Position numbers and translations under genes: made by a program. The notes beneath the pieces were generated by a model. The model saw only the letters and a list, made by a program, of their open reading frames with translations, made no database searches and was not told the DNA's origin. From DASRDU01 sp035560235 (lineage in GTDB: Bacteria; Acidobacteriota; Blastocatellia; RBC074), in the NCBI GenBank assembly GCA_035560235.1, contig DATMAG010000050.1, positions 1 to 64,000 of the forward strand: a stretch of 64,000 nt of DNA. Reading direction: 5' to 3'. Of this stretch, positions 1 through 7,135 are shown piece after piece. Each line of letters starts with the position of its first letter. Positions within the stretch are counted from its first letter, which is position 1.

Positions 1-1
1 G

Positions 2-601
2 CTGGCGCTGCGCTCGCGCGCAGCGATCAACATTCCCGCCGAAGTCGAAGAGCTGATCGAAACCGTTTACGACGATGACCGCGCCTGCCCGGATGACGAG
101 GATGAAAACCTGCGCGAATTCTGGGCGCAGACGAAAGCGAAGATGCTCAGCAAACGCGAAGAGAAAGAACAGAACGCCAAAGTCTTCCGCATTCTTTCGC
201 CGCACGATCCGAACCTGATGGAAGATTTCAACCTCGAACTCGAAGAAGACAGTCCTGAATACCATCGCTCGCGCCAGGCTGCCACGCGCGACGACGACAC
301 GCCGAGCATCTCCGTCGTGATGCTCAAGCCGGACGAGCTTCATCTGCTCAAGCCGGAGCCTGACCTGAAGACAGTCAGACAACTGCTCGAACGCTCCGTC
401 AACATCGTCAAGCGCGGCGTGGTGCAGGAACTAATCGAGATGGATGCCCCTGCTGAGTGGAAAGATTCGCCATTGCTGCGCCATCACCGGCTGCTCAAGC
501 TGGACGCGCGCGGCCACAGCCAACGGCTCAACGATTGGCTGTTCCGTCTCGACGCCGATCTTGGTGTTGTGATCGAAAAAATCAACAAGGAGAAAAACTG
601 A
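2..601 (+). CDS. cas3: Cas3 helicase-nuclease, C-terminal part (type I-E)
   Basis: The frame is open from the window edge to TGA at 599-601, giving 199 residues of the C-terminus; the start lies outside. Cas3 is the HD-nuclease/SF2-helicase recruited by Cascade to degrade the target strand. None of its catalytic motifs are in this part; the visible stretch is the acidic C-terminal region (segments such as ETVYDDD and EFWAQTKAK) that follows the helicase core. The call rests on this style of tail and above all on position: the stop codon overlaps the ATG of cse1 by one base, the usual order cas3-cse1 in type I-E operons. Internal ATG at 143 would give 152 aa but is not needed, because the frame is open upstream. 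Confidence 0.85.
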   Translation: MALRSRAAINIPAEVEELIETVYDDDRACPDDEDENLREFWAQTKAKMLSKREEKEQNAKVFRILSPHDPNLMEDFNLELEEDSPEYHRSRQAATRDDDTPSISVVMLKPDELHLLKPEPDLKTVRQLLERSVNIVKRGVVQELIEMDAPAEWKDSPLLRHHRLLKLDARGHSQRLNDWLFRLDADLGVVIEKINKEKN

Positions 602-2262
602 TGCCTGAATTCAATTTGGTAGACGAACCCTGGATTCCCTGCCTGATGCTCGAAACCGGCGAGGCGCGCGATCTGAGCCTGCGCAAAACGCTGACAGAGG
701 CGCACCGGGTGAGGGAACTCTTCGACAACTCGCCGCTCGTCACCGTCGCGCTGCATCGCTTCCTGCTTGCTGTGCTGCACGCCTGCTTCCGCGGGCCGCG
801 CGATTTCGACGAGTGGAAAAGCCTCTGGGCCACAAAGCGATGGGATGAGGCGAAGATCAATCAATATCTGGATGGCTGGAGACACCACTTCGACCTCTTC
901 GATGCGGAACGCCCGTTTTATCAGGTTCCGCCGATGAAGAAAGAGAATGGCACTAAGAAGGCTGCGAAGAAGAAGCAAGAGGCGAATGCTGAAGCCGAGC
1001 CAGTCGAGTTTCACCCAATCGCCTTGCTCGCCCACGAAGCGGCGACCGGCAACAACGCGACTTTGTTCGACCATCGGTTCAATGACGCGCCGCGCGCCGT
1101 CAGTCCGGCGGAAGCAGCACGCTACTTGATTGCACGGCAAGCCCTTTCTGTTGGCGGCGGCGTGAGCCATATAGAAGCTGGCAAGAAAATCTATACAAGT
1201 GATGCACCGTTGGGGCGTGGCTTTACCGTCCTGGCACAAGGTAACAATCTATTTGAAACGCTGGCGCTGAATCTGATTGCTTACACAAACGAGCGCCCAC
1301 TTGTCAGCAGGGGGAAAGTAGATGATGCGCCAGTATGGGAACAGAACCCGCCCGATGAACCTAATGACAAAGGCACGCGCCCACGAGGTTACATTGATTA
1401 CCTGACTTGGCAGAGCCGCCGCATTTACCTTAAACCTGAAGGTGAGTCGCCGCTAGTGCGCCGCTGCCAGCTTCAGCAAAAGCTCAAGCTCAGCGAGCAA
1501 CCGATCTTGTTCGATCCGTTCAAATGCTACGAATTCGAGCGCGATGACAAAGGCAATGACAAGGCGGCGAAAGCATTCAATCTCAGTCCATCAAAAGCTG
1601 TCTGGCGCGACAGCCACGCACTCTTCCAGCAGATCAAAGATGAGAAGAAAGGCATTCGACGACCAGAAGTCTTCAATCATCTGGCGATGATCGAACTGGC
1701 ACGGCAGAACAATGAACTGGAAGCCGACGCTGCGTATGCGTTCACCGTCTATGGGTTTGCGACCGAGCCGCGCAGAGCAGCGAACGTTATTCACTGGGCG
1801 CGCGAACGACTGCCGTTGCCACTCAGCTATTTGACTGATGGTGCGCTAGTAGAAGTGCTGGCCGATGCGTTGAAGTTGGCAGAAGAGATGGTGAAAAACC
1901 TGAAGGATGCGGTGAAAAAACTCGCTCACACGCTGGTTGGCGATAAAGATGCGGGCAAGTTGGCGAACAGCTTCGGCGCGGAATCGCTCTACTGGTCGCG
2001 GCTGGAGACGCCGTTCAAGCGACTGCTCGTCGCGTTGCCCAATCGAAACCGCGAAGACGAGTTTGAATGGGCACGCACAGTCGAGCGAACGGCGTGGGAC
2101 GCGCTCAATCAAGTCACCGCTGGATTGAGTGGTTCGGCGCGTGACTTCAAAGCCATTACCATTGCTGAAAGCGCACTCAGTCAATCGCTCAAGAAGATCA
2201 AAACCGGCAAGAAGTTTTCTCACTTATTTCCACCAACTCAAACCGCAGGAGGTCAAGTATGA
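601..2262 (+). CDS. cse1: Cascade large subunit Cse1 (CasA/Cas8e)
   Basis: Cse1 recognises the PAM and recruits Cas3 in type I-E Cascade. The start is ATG 601, one base into the cas3 stop codon; an in-frame ATG at 457 would extend it into cas3 and is rejected. The 553-aa product opens with FNLVDEPWIPC, the family's typical N-terminus, and has the expected hydrophobic and aromatic segments (HRFLLAVLHACFRGP, FDLFDAERPFYQVP). Residues about 113-134 form a Lys/Ala/Glu-rich insertion (KKENGTKKAAKKK and on) just before the segment NNATLFDHRFND, near the loop that contacts DNA in E. coli CasA. The protein is somewhat longer than E. coli CasA (about 500 aa), and this insert explains part of that. Its stop overlaps cse2 as ATGA. 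Confidence 0.95.
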   Translation: MPEFNLVDEPWIPCLMLETGEARDLSLRKTLTEAHRVRELFDNSPLVTVALHRFLLAVLHACFRGPRDFDEWKSLWATKRWDEAKINQYLDGWRHHFDLFDAERPFYQVPPMKKENGTKKAAKKKQEANAEAEPVEFHPIALLAHEAATGNNATLFDHRFNDAPRAVSPAEAARYLIARQALSVGGGVSHIEAGKKIYTSDAPLGRGFTVLAQGNNLFETLALNLIAYTNERPLVSRGKVDDAPVWEQNPPDEPNDKGTRPRGYIDYLTWQSRRIYLKPEGESPLVRRCQLQQKLKLSEQPILFDPFKCYEFERDDKGNDKAAKAFNLSPSKAVWRDSHALFQQIKDEKKGIRRPEVFNHLAMIELARQNNELEADAAYAFTVYGFATEPRRAANVIHWARERLPLPLSYLTDGALVEVLADALKLAEEMVKNLKDAVKKLAHTLVGDKDAGKLANSFGAESLYWSRLETPFKRLLVALPNRNREDEFEWARTVERTAWDALNQVTAGLSGSARDFKAITIAESALSQSLKKIKTGKKFSHLFPPTQTAGGQV

Positions 2263-2807
2263 CAACTACCACAGCAACAACCGCAACCGGCAAGTCGCTC
2301 CGCGAATCGTTCATCGAATACCTCGAAGAGCTTCACGAAAAAGAAGACCGTGCGGCATTGGCGGCACTGCGACGCGGACTGGGCAAGCGTCCGGGCGAGG
2401 AGATGAGCGTTTATCGCTACATCGGCTGGTGCGCCGACAAACTTAGCGGCAGGCAGGAGGAAGCCTATCACCTGATCGCTACGCTCTTCGGCCTGTACCC
2501 GTCCGAAAGCTGGCGCAGCAGCGACGGCGATCCGAAGAAAACCAATTTGGGCGCGTCGCTCCGGCGACTGAAGGAACAAATGGGCGGCGATGGCGCGGAA
2601 CGCCGTTTCGTCGCATTGCTCAACGCCAGCCGCGACGACCTGGGCGAACACCTGCGCCAGGTCATCGGCCTGCTCAAATCGAAAGATGTCCCGATAGATT
2701 GGGCGCAGTTGTTGGAAGCCGTCGAATTCTGGGACGCCGACGACGAGCGTCGCAGACAGCGCCAGTGGGCCAGGACCTTTTGGCGGGAAGACAAACAGGA
2801 CGACTGA
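2259..2807 (+). CDS. cse2: Cascade small subunit Cse2 (CasB)
   Basis: This is the small helical subunit that dimerises along the Cascade belly and helps hold the displaced strand. The 182-aa product has an R/K-rich helical pattern, with ALRRGLGKRPGEE near residue 45 and FVALLNASRDDLGEHLRQVIGLL in the second half, as in CasB. ATG 2259 overlaps the cse1 stop (ATGA), and a strong ribosome site, AGGAGGT at 2247-2253, lies just upstream. The first 10 residues are a Thr/Ala-rich tail without family similarity. A 239-bp gap with a palindromic element separates it from cas7, although all the other Cascade genes overlap. Confidence 0.93.
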   Translation: MTTTTATTATGKSLRESFIEYLEELHEKEDRAALAALRRGLGKRPGEEMSVYRYIGWCADKLSGRQEEAYHLIATLFGLYPSESWRSSDGDPKKTNLGASLRRLKEQMGGDGAERRFVALLNASRDDLGEHLRQVIGLLKSKDVPIDWAQLLEAVEFWDADDERRRQRQWARTFWREDKQDD

Positions 2808-2837
2808 CCAGCGACGAGAAGTGAGGCTGTTTTTCAT

Positions 2838-3013
2838 GCCGCGTAGCGGCAATCTGACTTTAGCCCGGCGTTTCAACGCCGGGAAACGGAAGATTGAATT
2901 GACCGGCGTCGCGTGAGCGACGATTGAATTCAGCCGTCGCTCACGCGACGGGGAAATCCCTTTTACGCTCACCGTTGAAACGCACGGCTAAAATCAACGG
3001 TCGCTACGCGACC
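2838..3013. repeat. Large nested palindromic (REP-like) element inside the cas operon
   Basis: The whole element is one imperfect palindrome built from nested hairpins. The centre is a perfect 16-bp stem (2907-2922 with 2935-2950, 12-nt loop). Outside it, TTTAGCC..GCGTTTCAACG at 2859-2878 is matched in inverse by CGTTGAAACGC..GGCTAAA at about 2973-2992, and GCGTAGCG at 2841-2848 by CGCTACGC at 3002-3009. The left arm contains its own hairpin, CCCGGCGTT/AACGCCGGG (2864-2883). It fills the only large gap between the Cascade genes. A role in mRNA stability or in setting the cas7 level is possible but inferred. Confidence 0.85.
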
Positions 3014-3046
3014 ACACGAAGACAATAGATCAACACGGAGGAAATC

Positions 3047-4375
3047 ATGTTTATCGAATTGCACGCCATCCAGAACTTCGCTCCTTCCAACCTGAACCGC
3101 GACGATACCGGCTCGCCAAAAGATTGCTTGTTTGGCGGCTATCGCCGCGCGCGCGTTTCCAGCCAGTGCTCGAAAAGGTCGATGCGCGAGATGTTCAAGG
3201 AAGGCGAGAGTTTCACCAAAGAACAAAAAGAGTTTCTGGCTATCCGTACACGCTGGATCGCGGAAGAGATTGCGCAAGCAGCCGGGCAACTCGCCAAAGA
3301 CGTAGGGGATGAATCGAAATCTTCAGAGCAACTGCTGCGCGCGACAAAGATCATCTTGAATGCTGCTGAACTTGAGGTGAAGGAAGACAACAAAACGGAG
3401 TTCATATTCTTCATCGGCAAGAAAGAACTCGAGGCCATTGCGCGTCTGTGTCTTGATCGCTGGAAAGCTTTGATCGAAACCGATGCTGCTTACGAAGAAG
3501 TTCGGCGACTTGAGGGCGAAATCAGTGCTCTCGAAGAGGCTGCCAAAACCGGCAGTAAAGAAAGCAAGCAACAGGCGCGGGCAAAGAGTAAGGAGTTGAA
3601 GGAGAAGCGAGATGAAGCCAAGAAAGCAGCCAGAAAAGCTATCCCTGATGACATCAAGGAACAGGTCAAAGAAAAGCTCGATGGCGGCAAGGCGGCTGAT
3701 TTGGCTCTCTTTGGACGAATGATTGCCAATCTGCCGGAGAAAAATGTGGACGCCGCTTGCCAAGTCGCACATTCAATCTCAACACATAAGTCAGGAGTTG
3801 AATTTGACTTCTTCAGCGCGGTCGAAGAACTGCCGCGCAACAGTGACAAAGGAGCAGGGCATATAGACACATCACAGTTCAACTCAGCCTGTTTTTATCG
3901 CTATGCCAATCTTGATCTCGATCAACTCCACACCAATTTGCAAGACCCAGAACTTGAACAGGCGACGACAGAAGCTTTCATCCGCGCTTTCATTGAAGCT
4001 GTGCCGACGGGCAAGCAGCATAGCACCGCGCCGCAGCAGAAGCCTGCTTTCGTACTGGCTGTCGTGCGCGAAGCGGGCTTGTGGTCGCTGGCGAACGCCT
4101 TCGCCAATCCCGTACCGACCAATCGCGGCGATCTGGTTGAAGAGTCCATCGTCCGGTTGGACAAACACTGGGGGGAACTGGCGGCGATGTACGGCACGAA
4201 AGGGATCAAAGGTCAGTGGTTCGCCGCGCTGGGAGTTGACCGACTCGACAAGCTTGGCGAGCGAGTGAAGCCCGATGAGGGCCAGACGATGATTGATGCG
4301 TTGGTGGCCAAAGTGCAGGAGGCAGTCAACGGTTCCAACTCAATTCCAGCGCAAAGCCAGGGAGGTGTCGAATGA
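3047..4375 (+). CDS. cas7: Cascade backbone subunit Cas7 (Cse4/CasC)
   Basis: Six copies of Cas7 form the crRNA-binding backbone of Cascade. ATG 3047 follows a good ribosome site, ACGGAGGAA at 3035-3043. The 442-aa product begins MFIELHAIQNFAPSNLNRDDTG and continues GGYRRARVSSQCSKRSMR, both classic for type I-E Cas7. The C-terminal half contains YRYANLDLDQL and the segment from ALGVDRLDKL. Residues about 143-200 form a highly charged, Glu/Lys/Ala-rich helical stretch (EEVRRLEGEISALEEA, then KSKELKEKRDEAKKAARK) that reads as a coiled coil and is not part of the usual fold; E. coli CasC is only about 363 aa. It ends with an ATGA overlap to cas5. Confidence 0.95.
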   Translation: MFIELHAIQNFAPSNLNRDDTGSPKDCLFGGYRRARVSSQCSKRSMREMFKEGESFTKEQKEFLAIRTRWIAEEIAQAAGQLAKDVGDESKSSEQLLRATKIILNAAELEVKEDNKTEFIFFIGKKELEAIARLCLDRWKALIETDAAYEEVRRLEGEISALEEAAKTGSKESKQQARAKSKELKEKRDEAKKAARKAIPDDIKEQVKEKLDGGKAADLALFGRMIANLPEKNVDAACQVAHSISTHKSGVEFDFFSAVEELPRNSDKGAGHIDTSQFNSACFYRYANLDLDQLHTNLQDPELEQATTEAFIRAFIEAVPTGKQHSTAPQQKPAFVLAVVREAGLWSLANAFANPVPTNRGDLVEESIVRLDKHWGELAAMYGTKGIKGQWFAALGVDRLDKLGERVKPDEGQTMIDALVAKVQEAVNGSNSIPAQSQGGVE

Positions 4376-5097
4376 AGCATACATTGTTGCTGCGGCTGGC
4401 CGGGCCTATGCAGTCGTGGGGCACGCAGAGCCGCTTTTCGATCCGCGACACCGGGCTGGAGCCGTCGAAGAGCGGCGTCATCGGATTGCTCTGCGCCGCG
4501 TTGGGCAAGCCGCGCGATGAAGCGCATCCCGACAACCGCGACAAGCCGAGCCTGGAAACGCTCGCGGCCTTGCGGATGGGCGTGCGCGTCAACTGCGAAG
4601 GCGTGATGCGAAAGGATTACCACACTGCGGGCGGCGCTCACCGGTTGGGTGAACGATACGGCGTTGCCAAAGCCAACAACAGCGCGCCTGAAACGGTCAC
4701 GTCGGAACGCTTCTATCTGGCCGATGCTGATTTTTTGGTCGGGCTGGAAGGTGATGACGAAGCGTTGTTGCGCCGGCTCAACGCGGCTCTCGAACGTCCG
4801 CGCTGGCAGCTTTTCCTCGGACGCAAATCGTTTGTGCCGCACTGCCCGATTTATTTGCCAAACGAGCAGGGTCTTCGGCGCAACACAAAGCTTGAAGATG
4901 CGCTGCAATTCGATTGGCCGAAAGATAGCGAAGAAAGAAAATTGCGTCACGTAATCGAAGTCGAGGTTGATCATCCGCGCGCCGAGAAGCGCATTGATTG
5001 GCCGCTCTCGTTCGATTCAGCCGCGCGCGATTTTCGTCCGCGCCACGTGGTGACCGATTTCTTCAATCAAAACGATCAATTGAAAGGAGGCCGGTGA
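4372..5097 (+). CDS. cas5: Cascade subunit Cas5 (CasD)
   Basis: Cas5e caps the 5' handle of the crRNA in Cascade. The 241-aa product shows the family start LLLRLAGPMQSWGTQSRFSIRDT and the segment PSKSGVIGLLCAALG, typical of type I-E Cas5, and is of normal length. The ATG overlaps the cas7 stop, and the TGA overlaps the next ATG at 5097, with ribosome site AAGGAGG at 5084-5090. The tight overlaps point to translational coupling of cas7-cas5-cas6e. Confidence 0.95.
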   Translation: MKHTLLLRLAGPMQSWGTQSRFSIRDTGLEPSKSGVIGLLCAALGKPRDEAHPDNRDKPSLETLAALRMGVRVNCEGVMRKDYHTAGGAHRLGERYGVAKANNSAPETVTSERFYLADADFLVGLEGDDEALLRRLNAALERPRWQLFLGRKSFVPHCPIYLPNEQGLRRNTKLEDALQFDWPKDSEERKLRHVIEVEVDHPRAEKRIDWPLSFDSAARDFRPRHVVTDFFNQNDQLKGGR

Positions 5098-5810
5098 TGT
5101 ATCTCTCGCGTTTAATTCTCAACCCTCGCAGCCGCGCCGTCCGCAACGATCTGAGCGATTGTCGCGGTCTGCATCGCACGATCCTTTCCGCTTTCCCGCA
5201 GGCAATAAAAGATCAGGGCGGGGCGCGGGCGGAATTCGGTGTGCTCTTTCGCGCCGACGCCGAGCCGCGTTCGGGACGGATCACGCTGCTGGTTCAGTCG
5301 CAGACCGAGCCGGACTGGTCACGGCTGCCGCAAGATTACCTGCTTGATGATGCAGATGAACTCGACAATCCCGCGGTGAAGCAGGTTGATGATAAGTACA
5401 ACGCACTTAGCAAAGGTCTGCGGCTGCGCTTCCGGCTGCGAGCCAATCCGACCAGGCGGTTGCCGCTGCTGATTGAGAATCGCGTCGGCAAGGAACGCGG
5501 CAAGCGCGTCGAAATTTTCCGTGAGGAAGAGCAGCTCGCCTGGCTGCGGCGCAAGGGCGAGCAGCACGGCTTCAGGCTGCTGGCGGCGCGCGTCAATCCG
5601 AATGTTCTCAACGCCCGGGCAAATCCCGAAGGCAAAGTCATCGGGTGGCGCGAGCGTTCGCAGCCGCCGATGAAATTCGGCTCGGTTCTCTTTGAAGGCG
5701 AGCTGGAGATTGCTGACGCGGAAAAGTTCCGGCAGACGCTTGCGCAGGGGATCGGCTCCGGCAAGGCGTATGGTTTCGGGTTGCTTTCGATTGCGCCGCT
5801 TCATCAGTAA
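5097..5810 (+). CDS. cas6e: crRNA endoribonuclease Cas6e (Cse3/CasE)
   Basis: Cas6e cuts the pre-crRNA at the base of the repeat hairpin and stays bound to the 3' handle. Start ATG 5097 is chosen for its overlap with the cas5 stop and the AAGGAGG site before it; a longer in-frame start at 4998 lies inside cas5 and is rejected. The 237-aa product begins MYLSRLILNPRSR, and His26 (context DCRGLHRTIL) sits where the catalytic His of CasE lies. The C-terminal glycine-rich loop GIGSGKAYGFGLLSIAPL is the family signature. At the position of a second active-site residue described in a thermophilic homologue (Tyr23) there is Arg23. Confidence 0.95.
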   Translation: MYLSRLILNPRSRAVRNDLSDCRGLHRTILSAFPQAIKDQGGARAEFGVLFRADAEPRSGRITLLVQSQTEPDWSRLPQDYLLDDADELDNPAVKQVDDKYNALSKGLRLRFRLRANPTRRLPLLIENRVGKERGKRVEIFREEEQLAWLRRKGEQHGFRLLAARVNPNVLNARANPEGKVIGWRERSQPPMKFGSVLFEGELEIADAEKFRQTLAQGIGSGKAYGFGLLSIAPLHQ

Positions 5811-5840
5811 TCGGCCTCGCCCCATCACGGAGGTATCGCT

Positions 5841-6800
5841 ATGAATGATCTGCACTCGCTTCCCAAAGTGCGGGACAGCTGGAGCTGTCTTTACGTCGAA
5901 CATAAAAAGATTGATCAGGAGGCCAAAGCGATAGCGCTGCATGACAAGGCAGGCAAGGTCGCAGTTCCGTGCGCTTCGCTCACGGCGCTGCTGCTCGGAC
6001 CCGGGACAAGCATTACGCACGCAGCGATCAGAGCGCTTGCTGATAACGGCTGTCTGGTTATGTGGACAGGCGAGGGTAGCGTGCGTTTTTACGCGCAAGG
6101 GATGGGTGAAACCCGCTCGGCAGCCAGACTGCTGCATCAGGCGCGGCTGGTTTCCGATCCGCAGTTGCGCCTGCGCGTGGTGCGCCAGTTGTATGAAATG
6201 CGCTTTCCGGAATCGCTCGATCCTGAGCTGACGCTGCAACAGATTCGCGGGCGTGAGGGCATCCGCGTGCGTGAAGCTTATGCCAGGGCGAGCCGCGAAA
6301 CCGGCGTCAAATGGTCGGGCCGTTCCTACAAACGAGACAACTGGTTCAGCGCCGATCCGGTCAATCGCGCGCTGTCGGCGGCGAACAGTTGTCTTTATGG
6401 TGTCTGCCACGCGGCCATTGTCGCTGCCGGATACTCTCCGGCGCTCGGTTTCATTCATACGGGCAAGATGCTGTCGTTTGTTTACGACATTGCCGATCTG
6501 TACAAGGTTGAGCTCACCGTGCCGCTGGCCTTTGAAATGACAGCCGCAAGTACTGAAAGCCTCGAAAGCCGCGTCAGAAAGGCCTGTCGGGACAGTTTCC
6601 ATGAAAACAGACTGTTGCAACGCATCATTCCTGACATCGAAAAAGCCCTGACGTGCGGGGATGATGATATTGCCGCAGCGGGTGATTACGACGGTGATAT
6701 GGCATTACCCGGAGGGTTGTGGGATCCGCAAACCGGTACGACTGCGGGCGGCGTCAACTGGGCCGATGAACTGGAGGGAGGTGAGTCATCGTGGTCGTAG
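5841..6800 (+). CDS. cas1: Adaptation integrase Cas1 (type I-E)
   Basis: Cas1 with Cas2 integrates new spacers at the leader end. The 319-aa product lines up well with E. coli Cas1 around its metal site: Glu139 (RGREGIRVRE), His206 (GFIHTGKMLSF) and Asp216/Asp219 (VYDIADL) match E141, H208, D218 and D221, so it should be active. ATG 5841 follows ACGGAGG at about 5827-5833. The C-terminal end is a Gly/Asp-rich tail, and the stop at 6798-6800 overlaps cas2 by 10 nt. Confidence 0.96.
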   Translation: MNDLHSLPKVRDSWSCLYVEHKKIDQEAKAIALHDKAGKVAVPCASLTALLLGPGTSITHAAIRALADNGCLVMWTGEGSVRFYAQGMGETRSAARLLHQARLVSDPQLRLRVVRQLYEMRFPESLDPELTLQQIRGREGIRVREAYARASRETGVKWSGRSYKRDNWFSADPVNRALSAANSCLYGVCHAAIVAAGYSPALGFIHTGKMLSFVYDIADLYKVELTVPLAFEMTAASTESLESRVRKACRDSFHENRLLQRIIPDIEKALTCGDDDIAAAGDYDGDMALPGGLWDPQTGTTAGGVNWADELEGGESSWS

Positions 6801-7099
6801 TCATTCTGGAGAAGGTTCCGGCCAGCGTCCGGGGTGAACTGACGCGGTGGATGGTTGAATTGCGCACCGGAGTGTTTGTTGGCGATCTGTCCGGCATGGT
6901 GCGTGACAAGCTGTGGGAAATGATCTGCGGCAAAGTACGCAAAGGCGCAGGGATGCTGGTTCACAACGCCGCCAGTGAGCAGGGCTTTGCAATTCGCTTT
7001 GTCGGAGAGACATCCCGCGAGGTGGTAGATTTCGACGGCCTGAAGTTAATTCGCGTTATACAGAAAGGCCGGACAGCCGCAGGAGGTGAAGACACATAA
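6791..7099 (+). CDS. cas2: Adaptation protein Cas2 (type I-E, CT1978 group)
   Basis: The 102-aa product starts MVVVILEKVPASVRGELTRW, followed by ELRTGVFVGDLSGMVRDKLWE, the pattern of the type I-E Cas2 group that forms the central dimer of the Cas1-Cas2 integrase. The start is GTG 6791, preceded by GGAGGTGAG (6776-6784) inside the end of cas1. The length is normal. The CRISPR leader follows directly. Confidence 0.95.
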   Translation: MVVVILEKVPASVRGELTRWMVELRTGVFVGDLSGMVRDKLWEMICGKVRKGAGMLVHNAASEQGFAIRFVGETSREVVDFDGLKLIRVIQKGRTAAGGEDT

Positions 7100-7135
7100 A
7101 CGCGATCTGAAACGACAAGTCTTTTATTTTTCAGT
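7100..7135 (+). promoter_or_regulatory. CRISPR leader (short, AT-rich)
   Basis: Only 36 nt separate the cas2 stop from the first repeat. The last 20 nt are T/A-rich (TCTTTTATTTTTCAG), as expected next to the site of spacer integration. I see no clear -35/-10 pair, so the array may be transcribed from within or upstream of cas2. The orientation (leader on the cas2 side, crRNA read on the plus strand) follows from the repeat ending GAACCG. Confidence 0.6.

Noticed and set aside
5319..6620. 433-aa minus-strand frame across cas6e and cas1
   Set aside because: It runs opposite to two well-supported cas genes, has no recognisable domain, and lacks a ribosome site; it is a shadow of GC-rich codon use.
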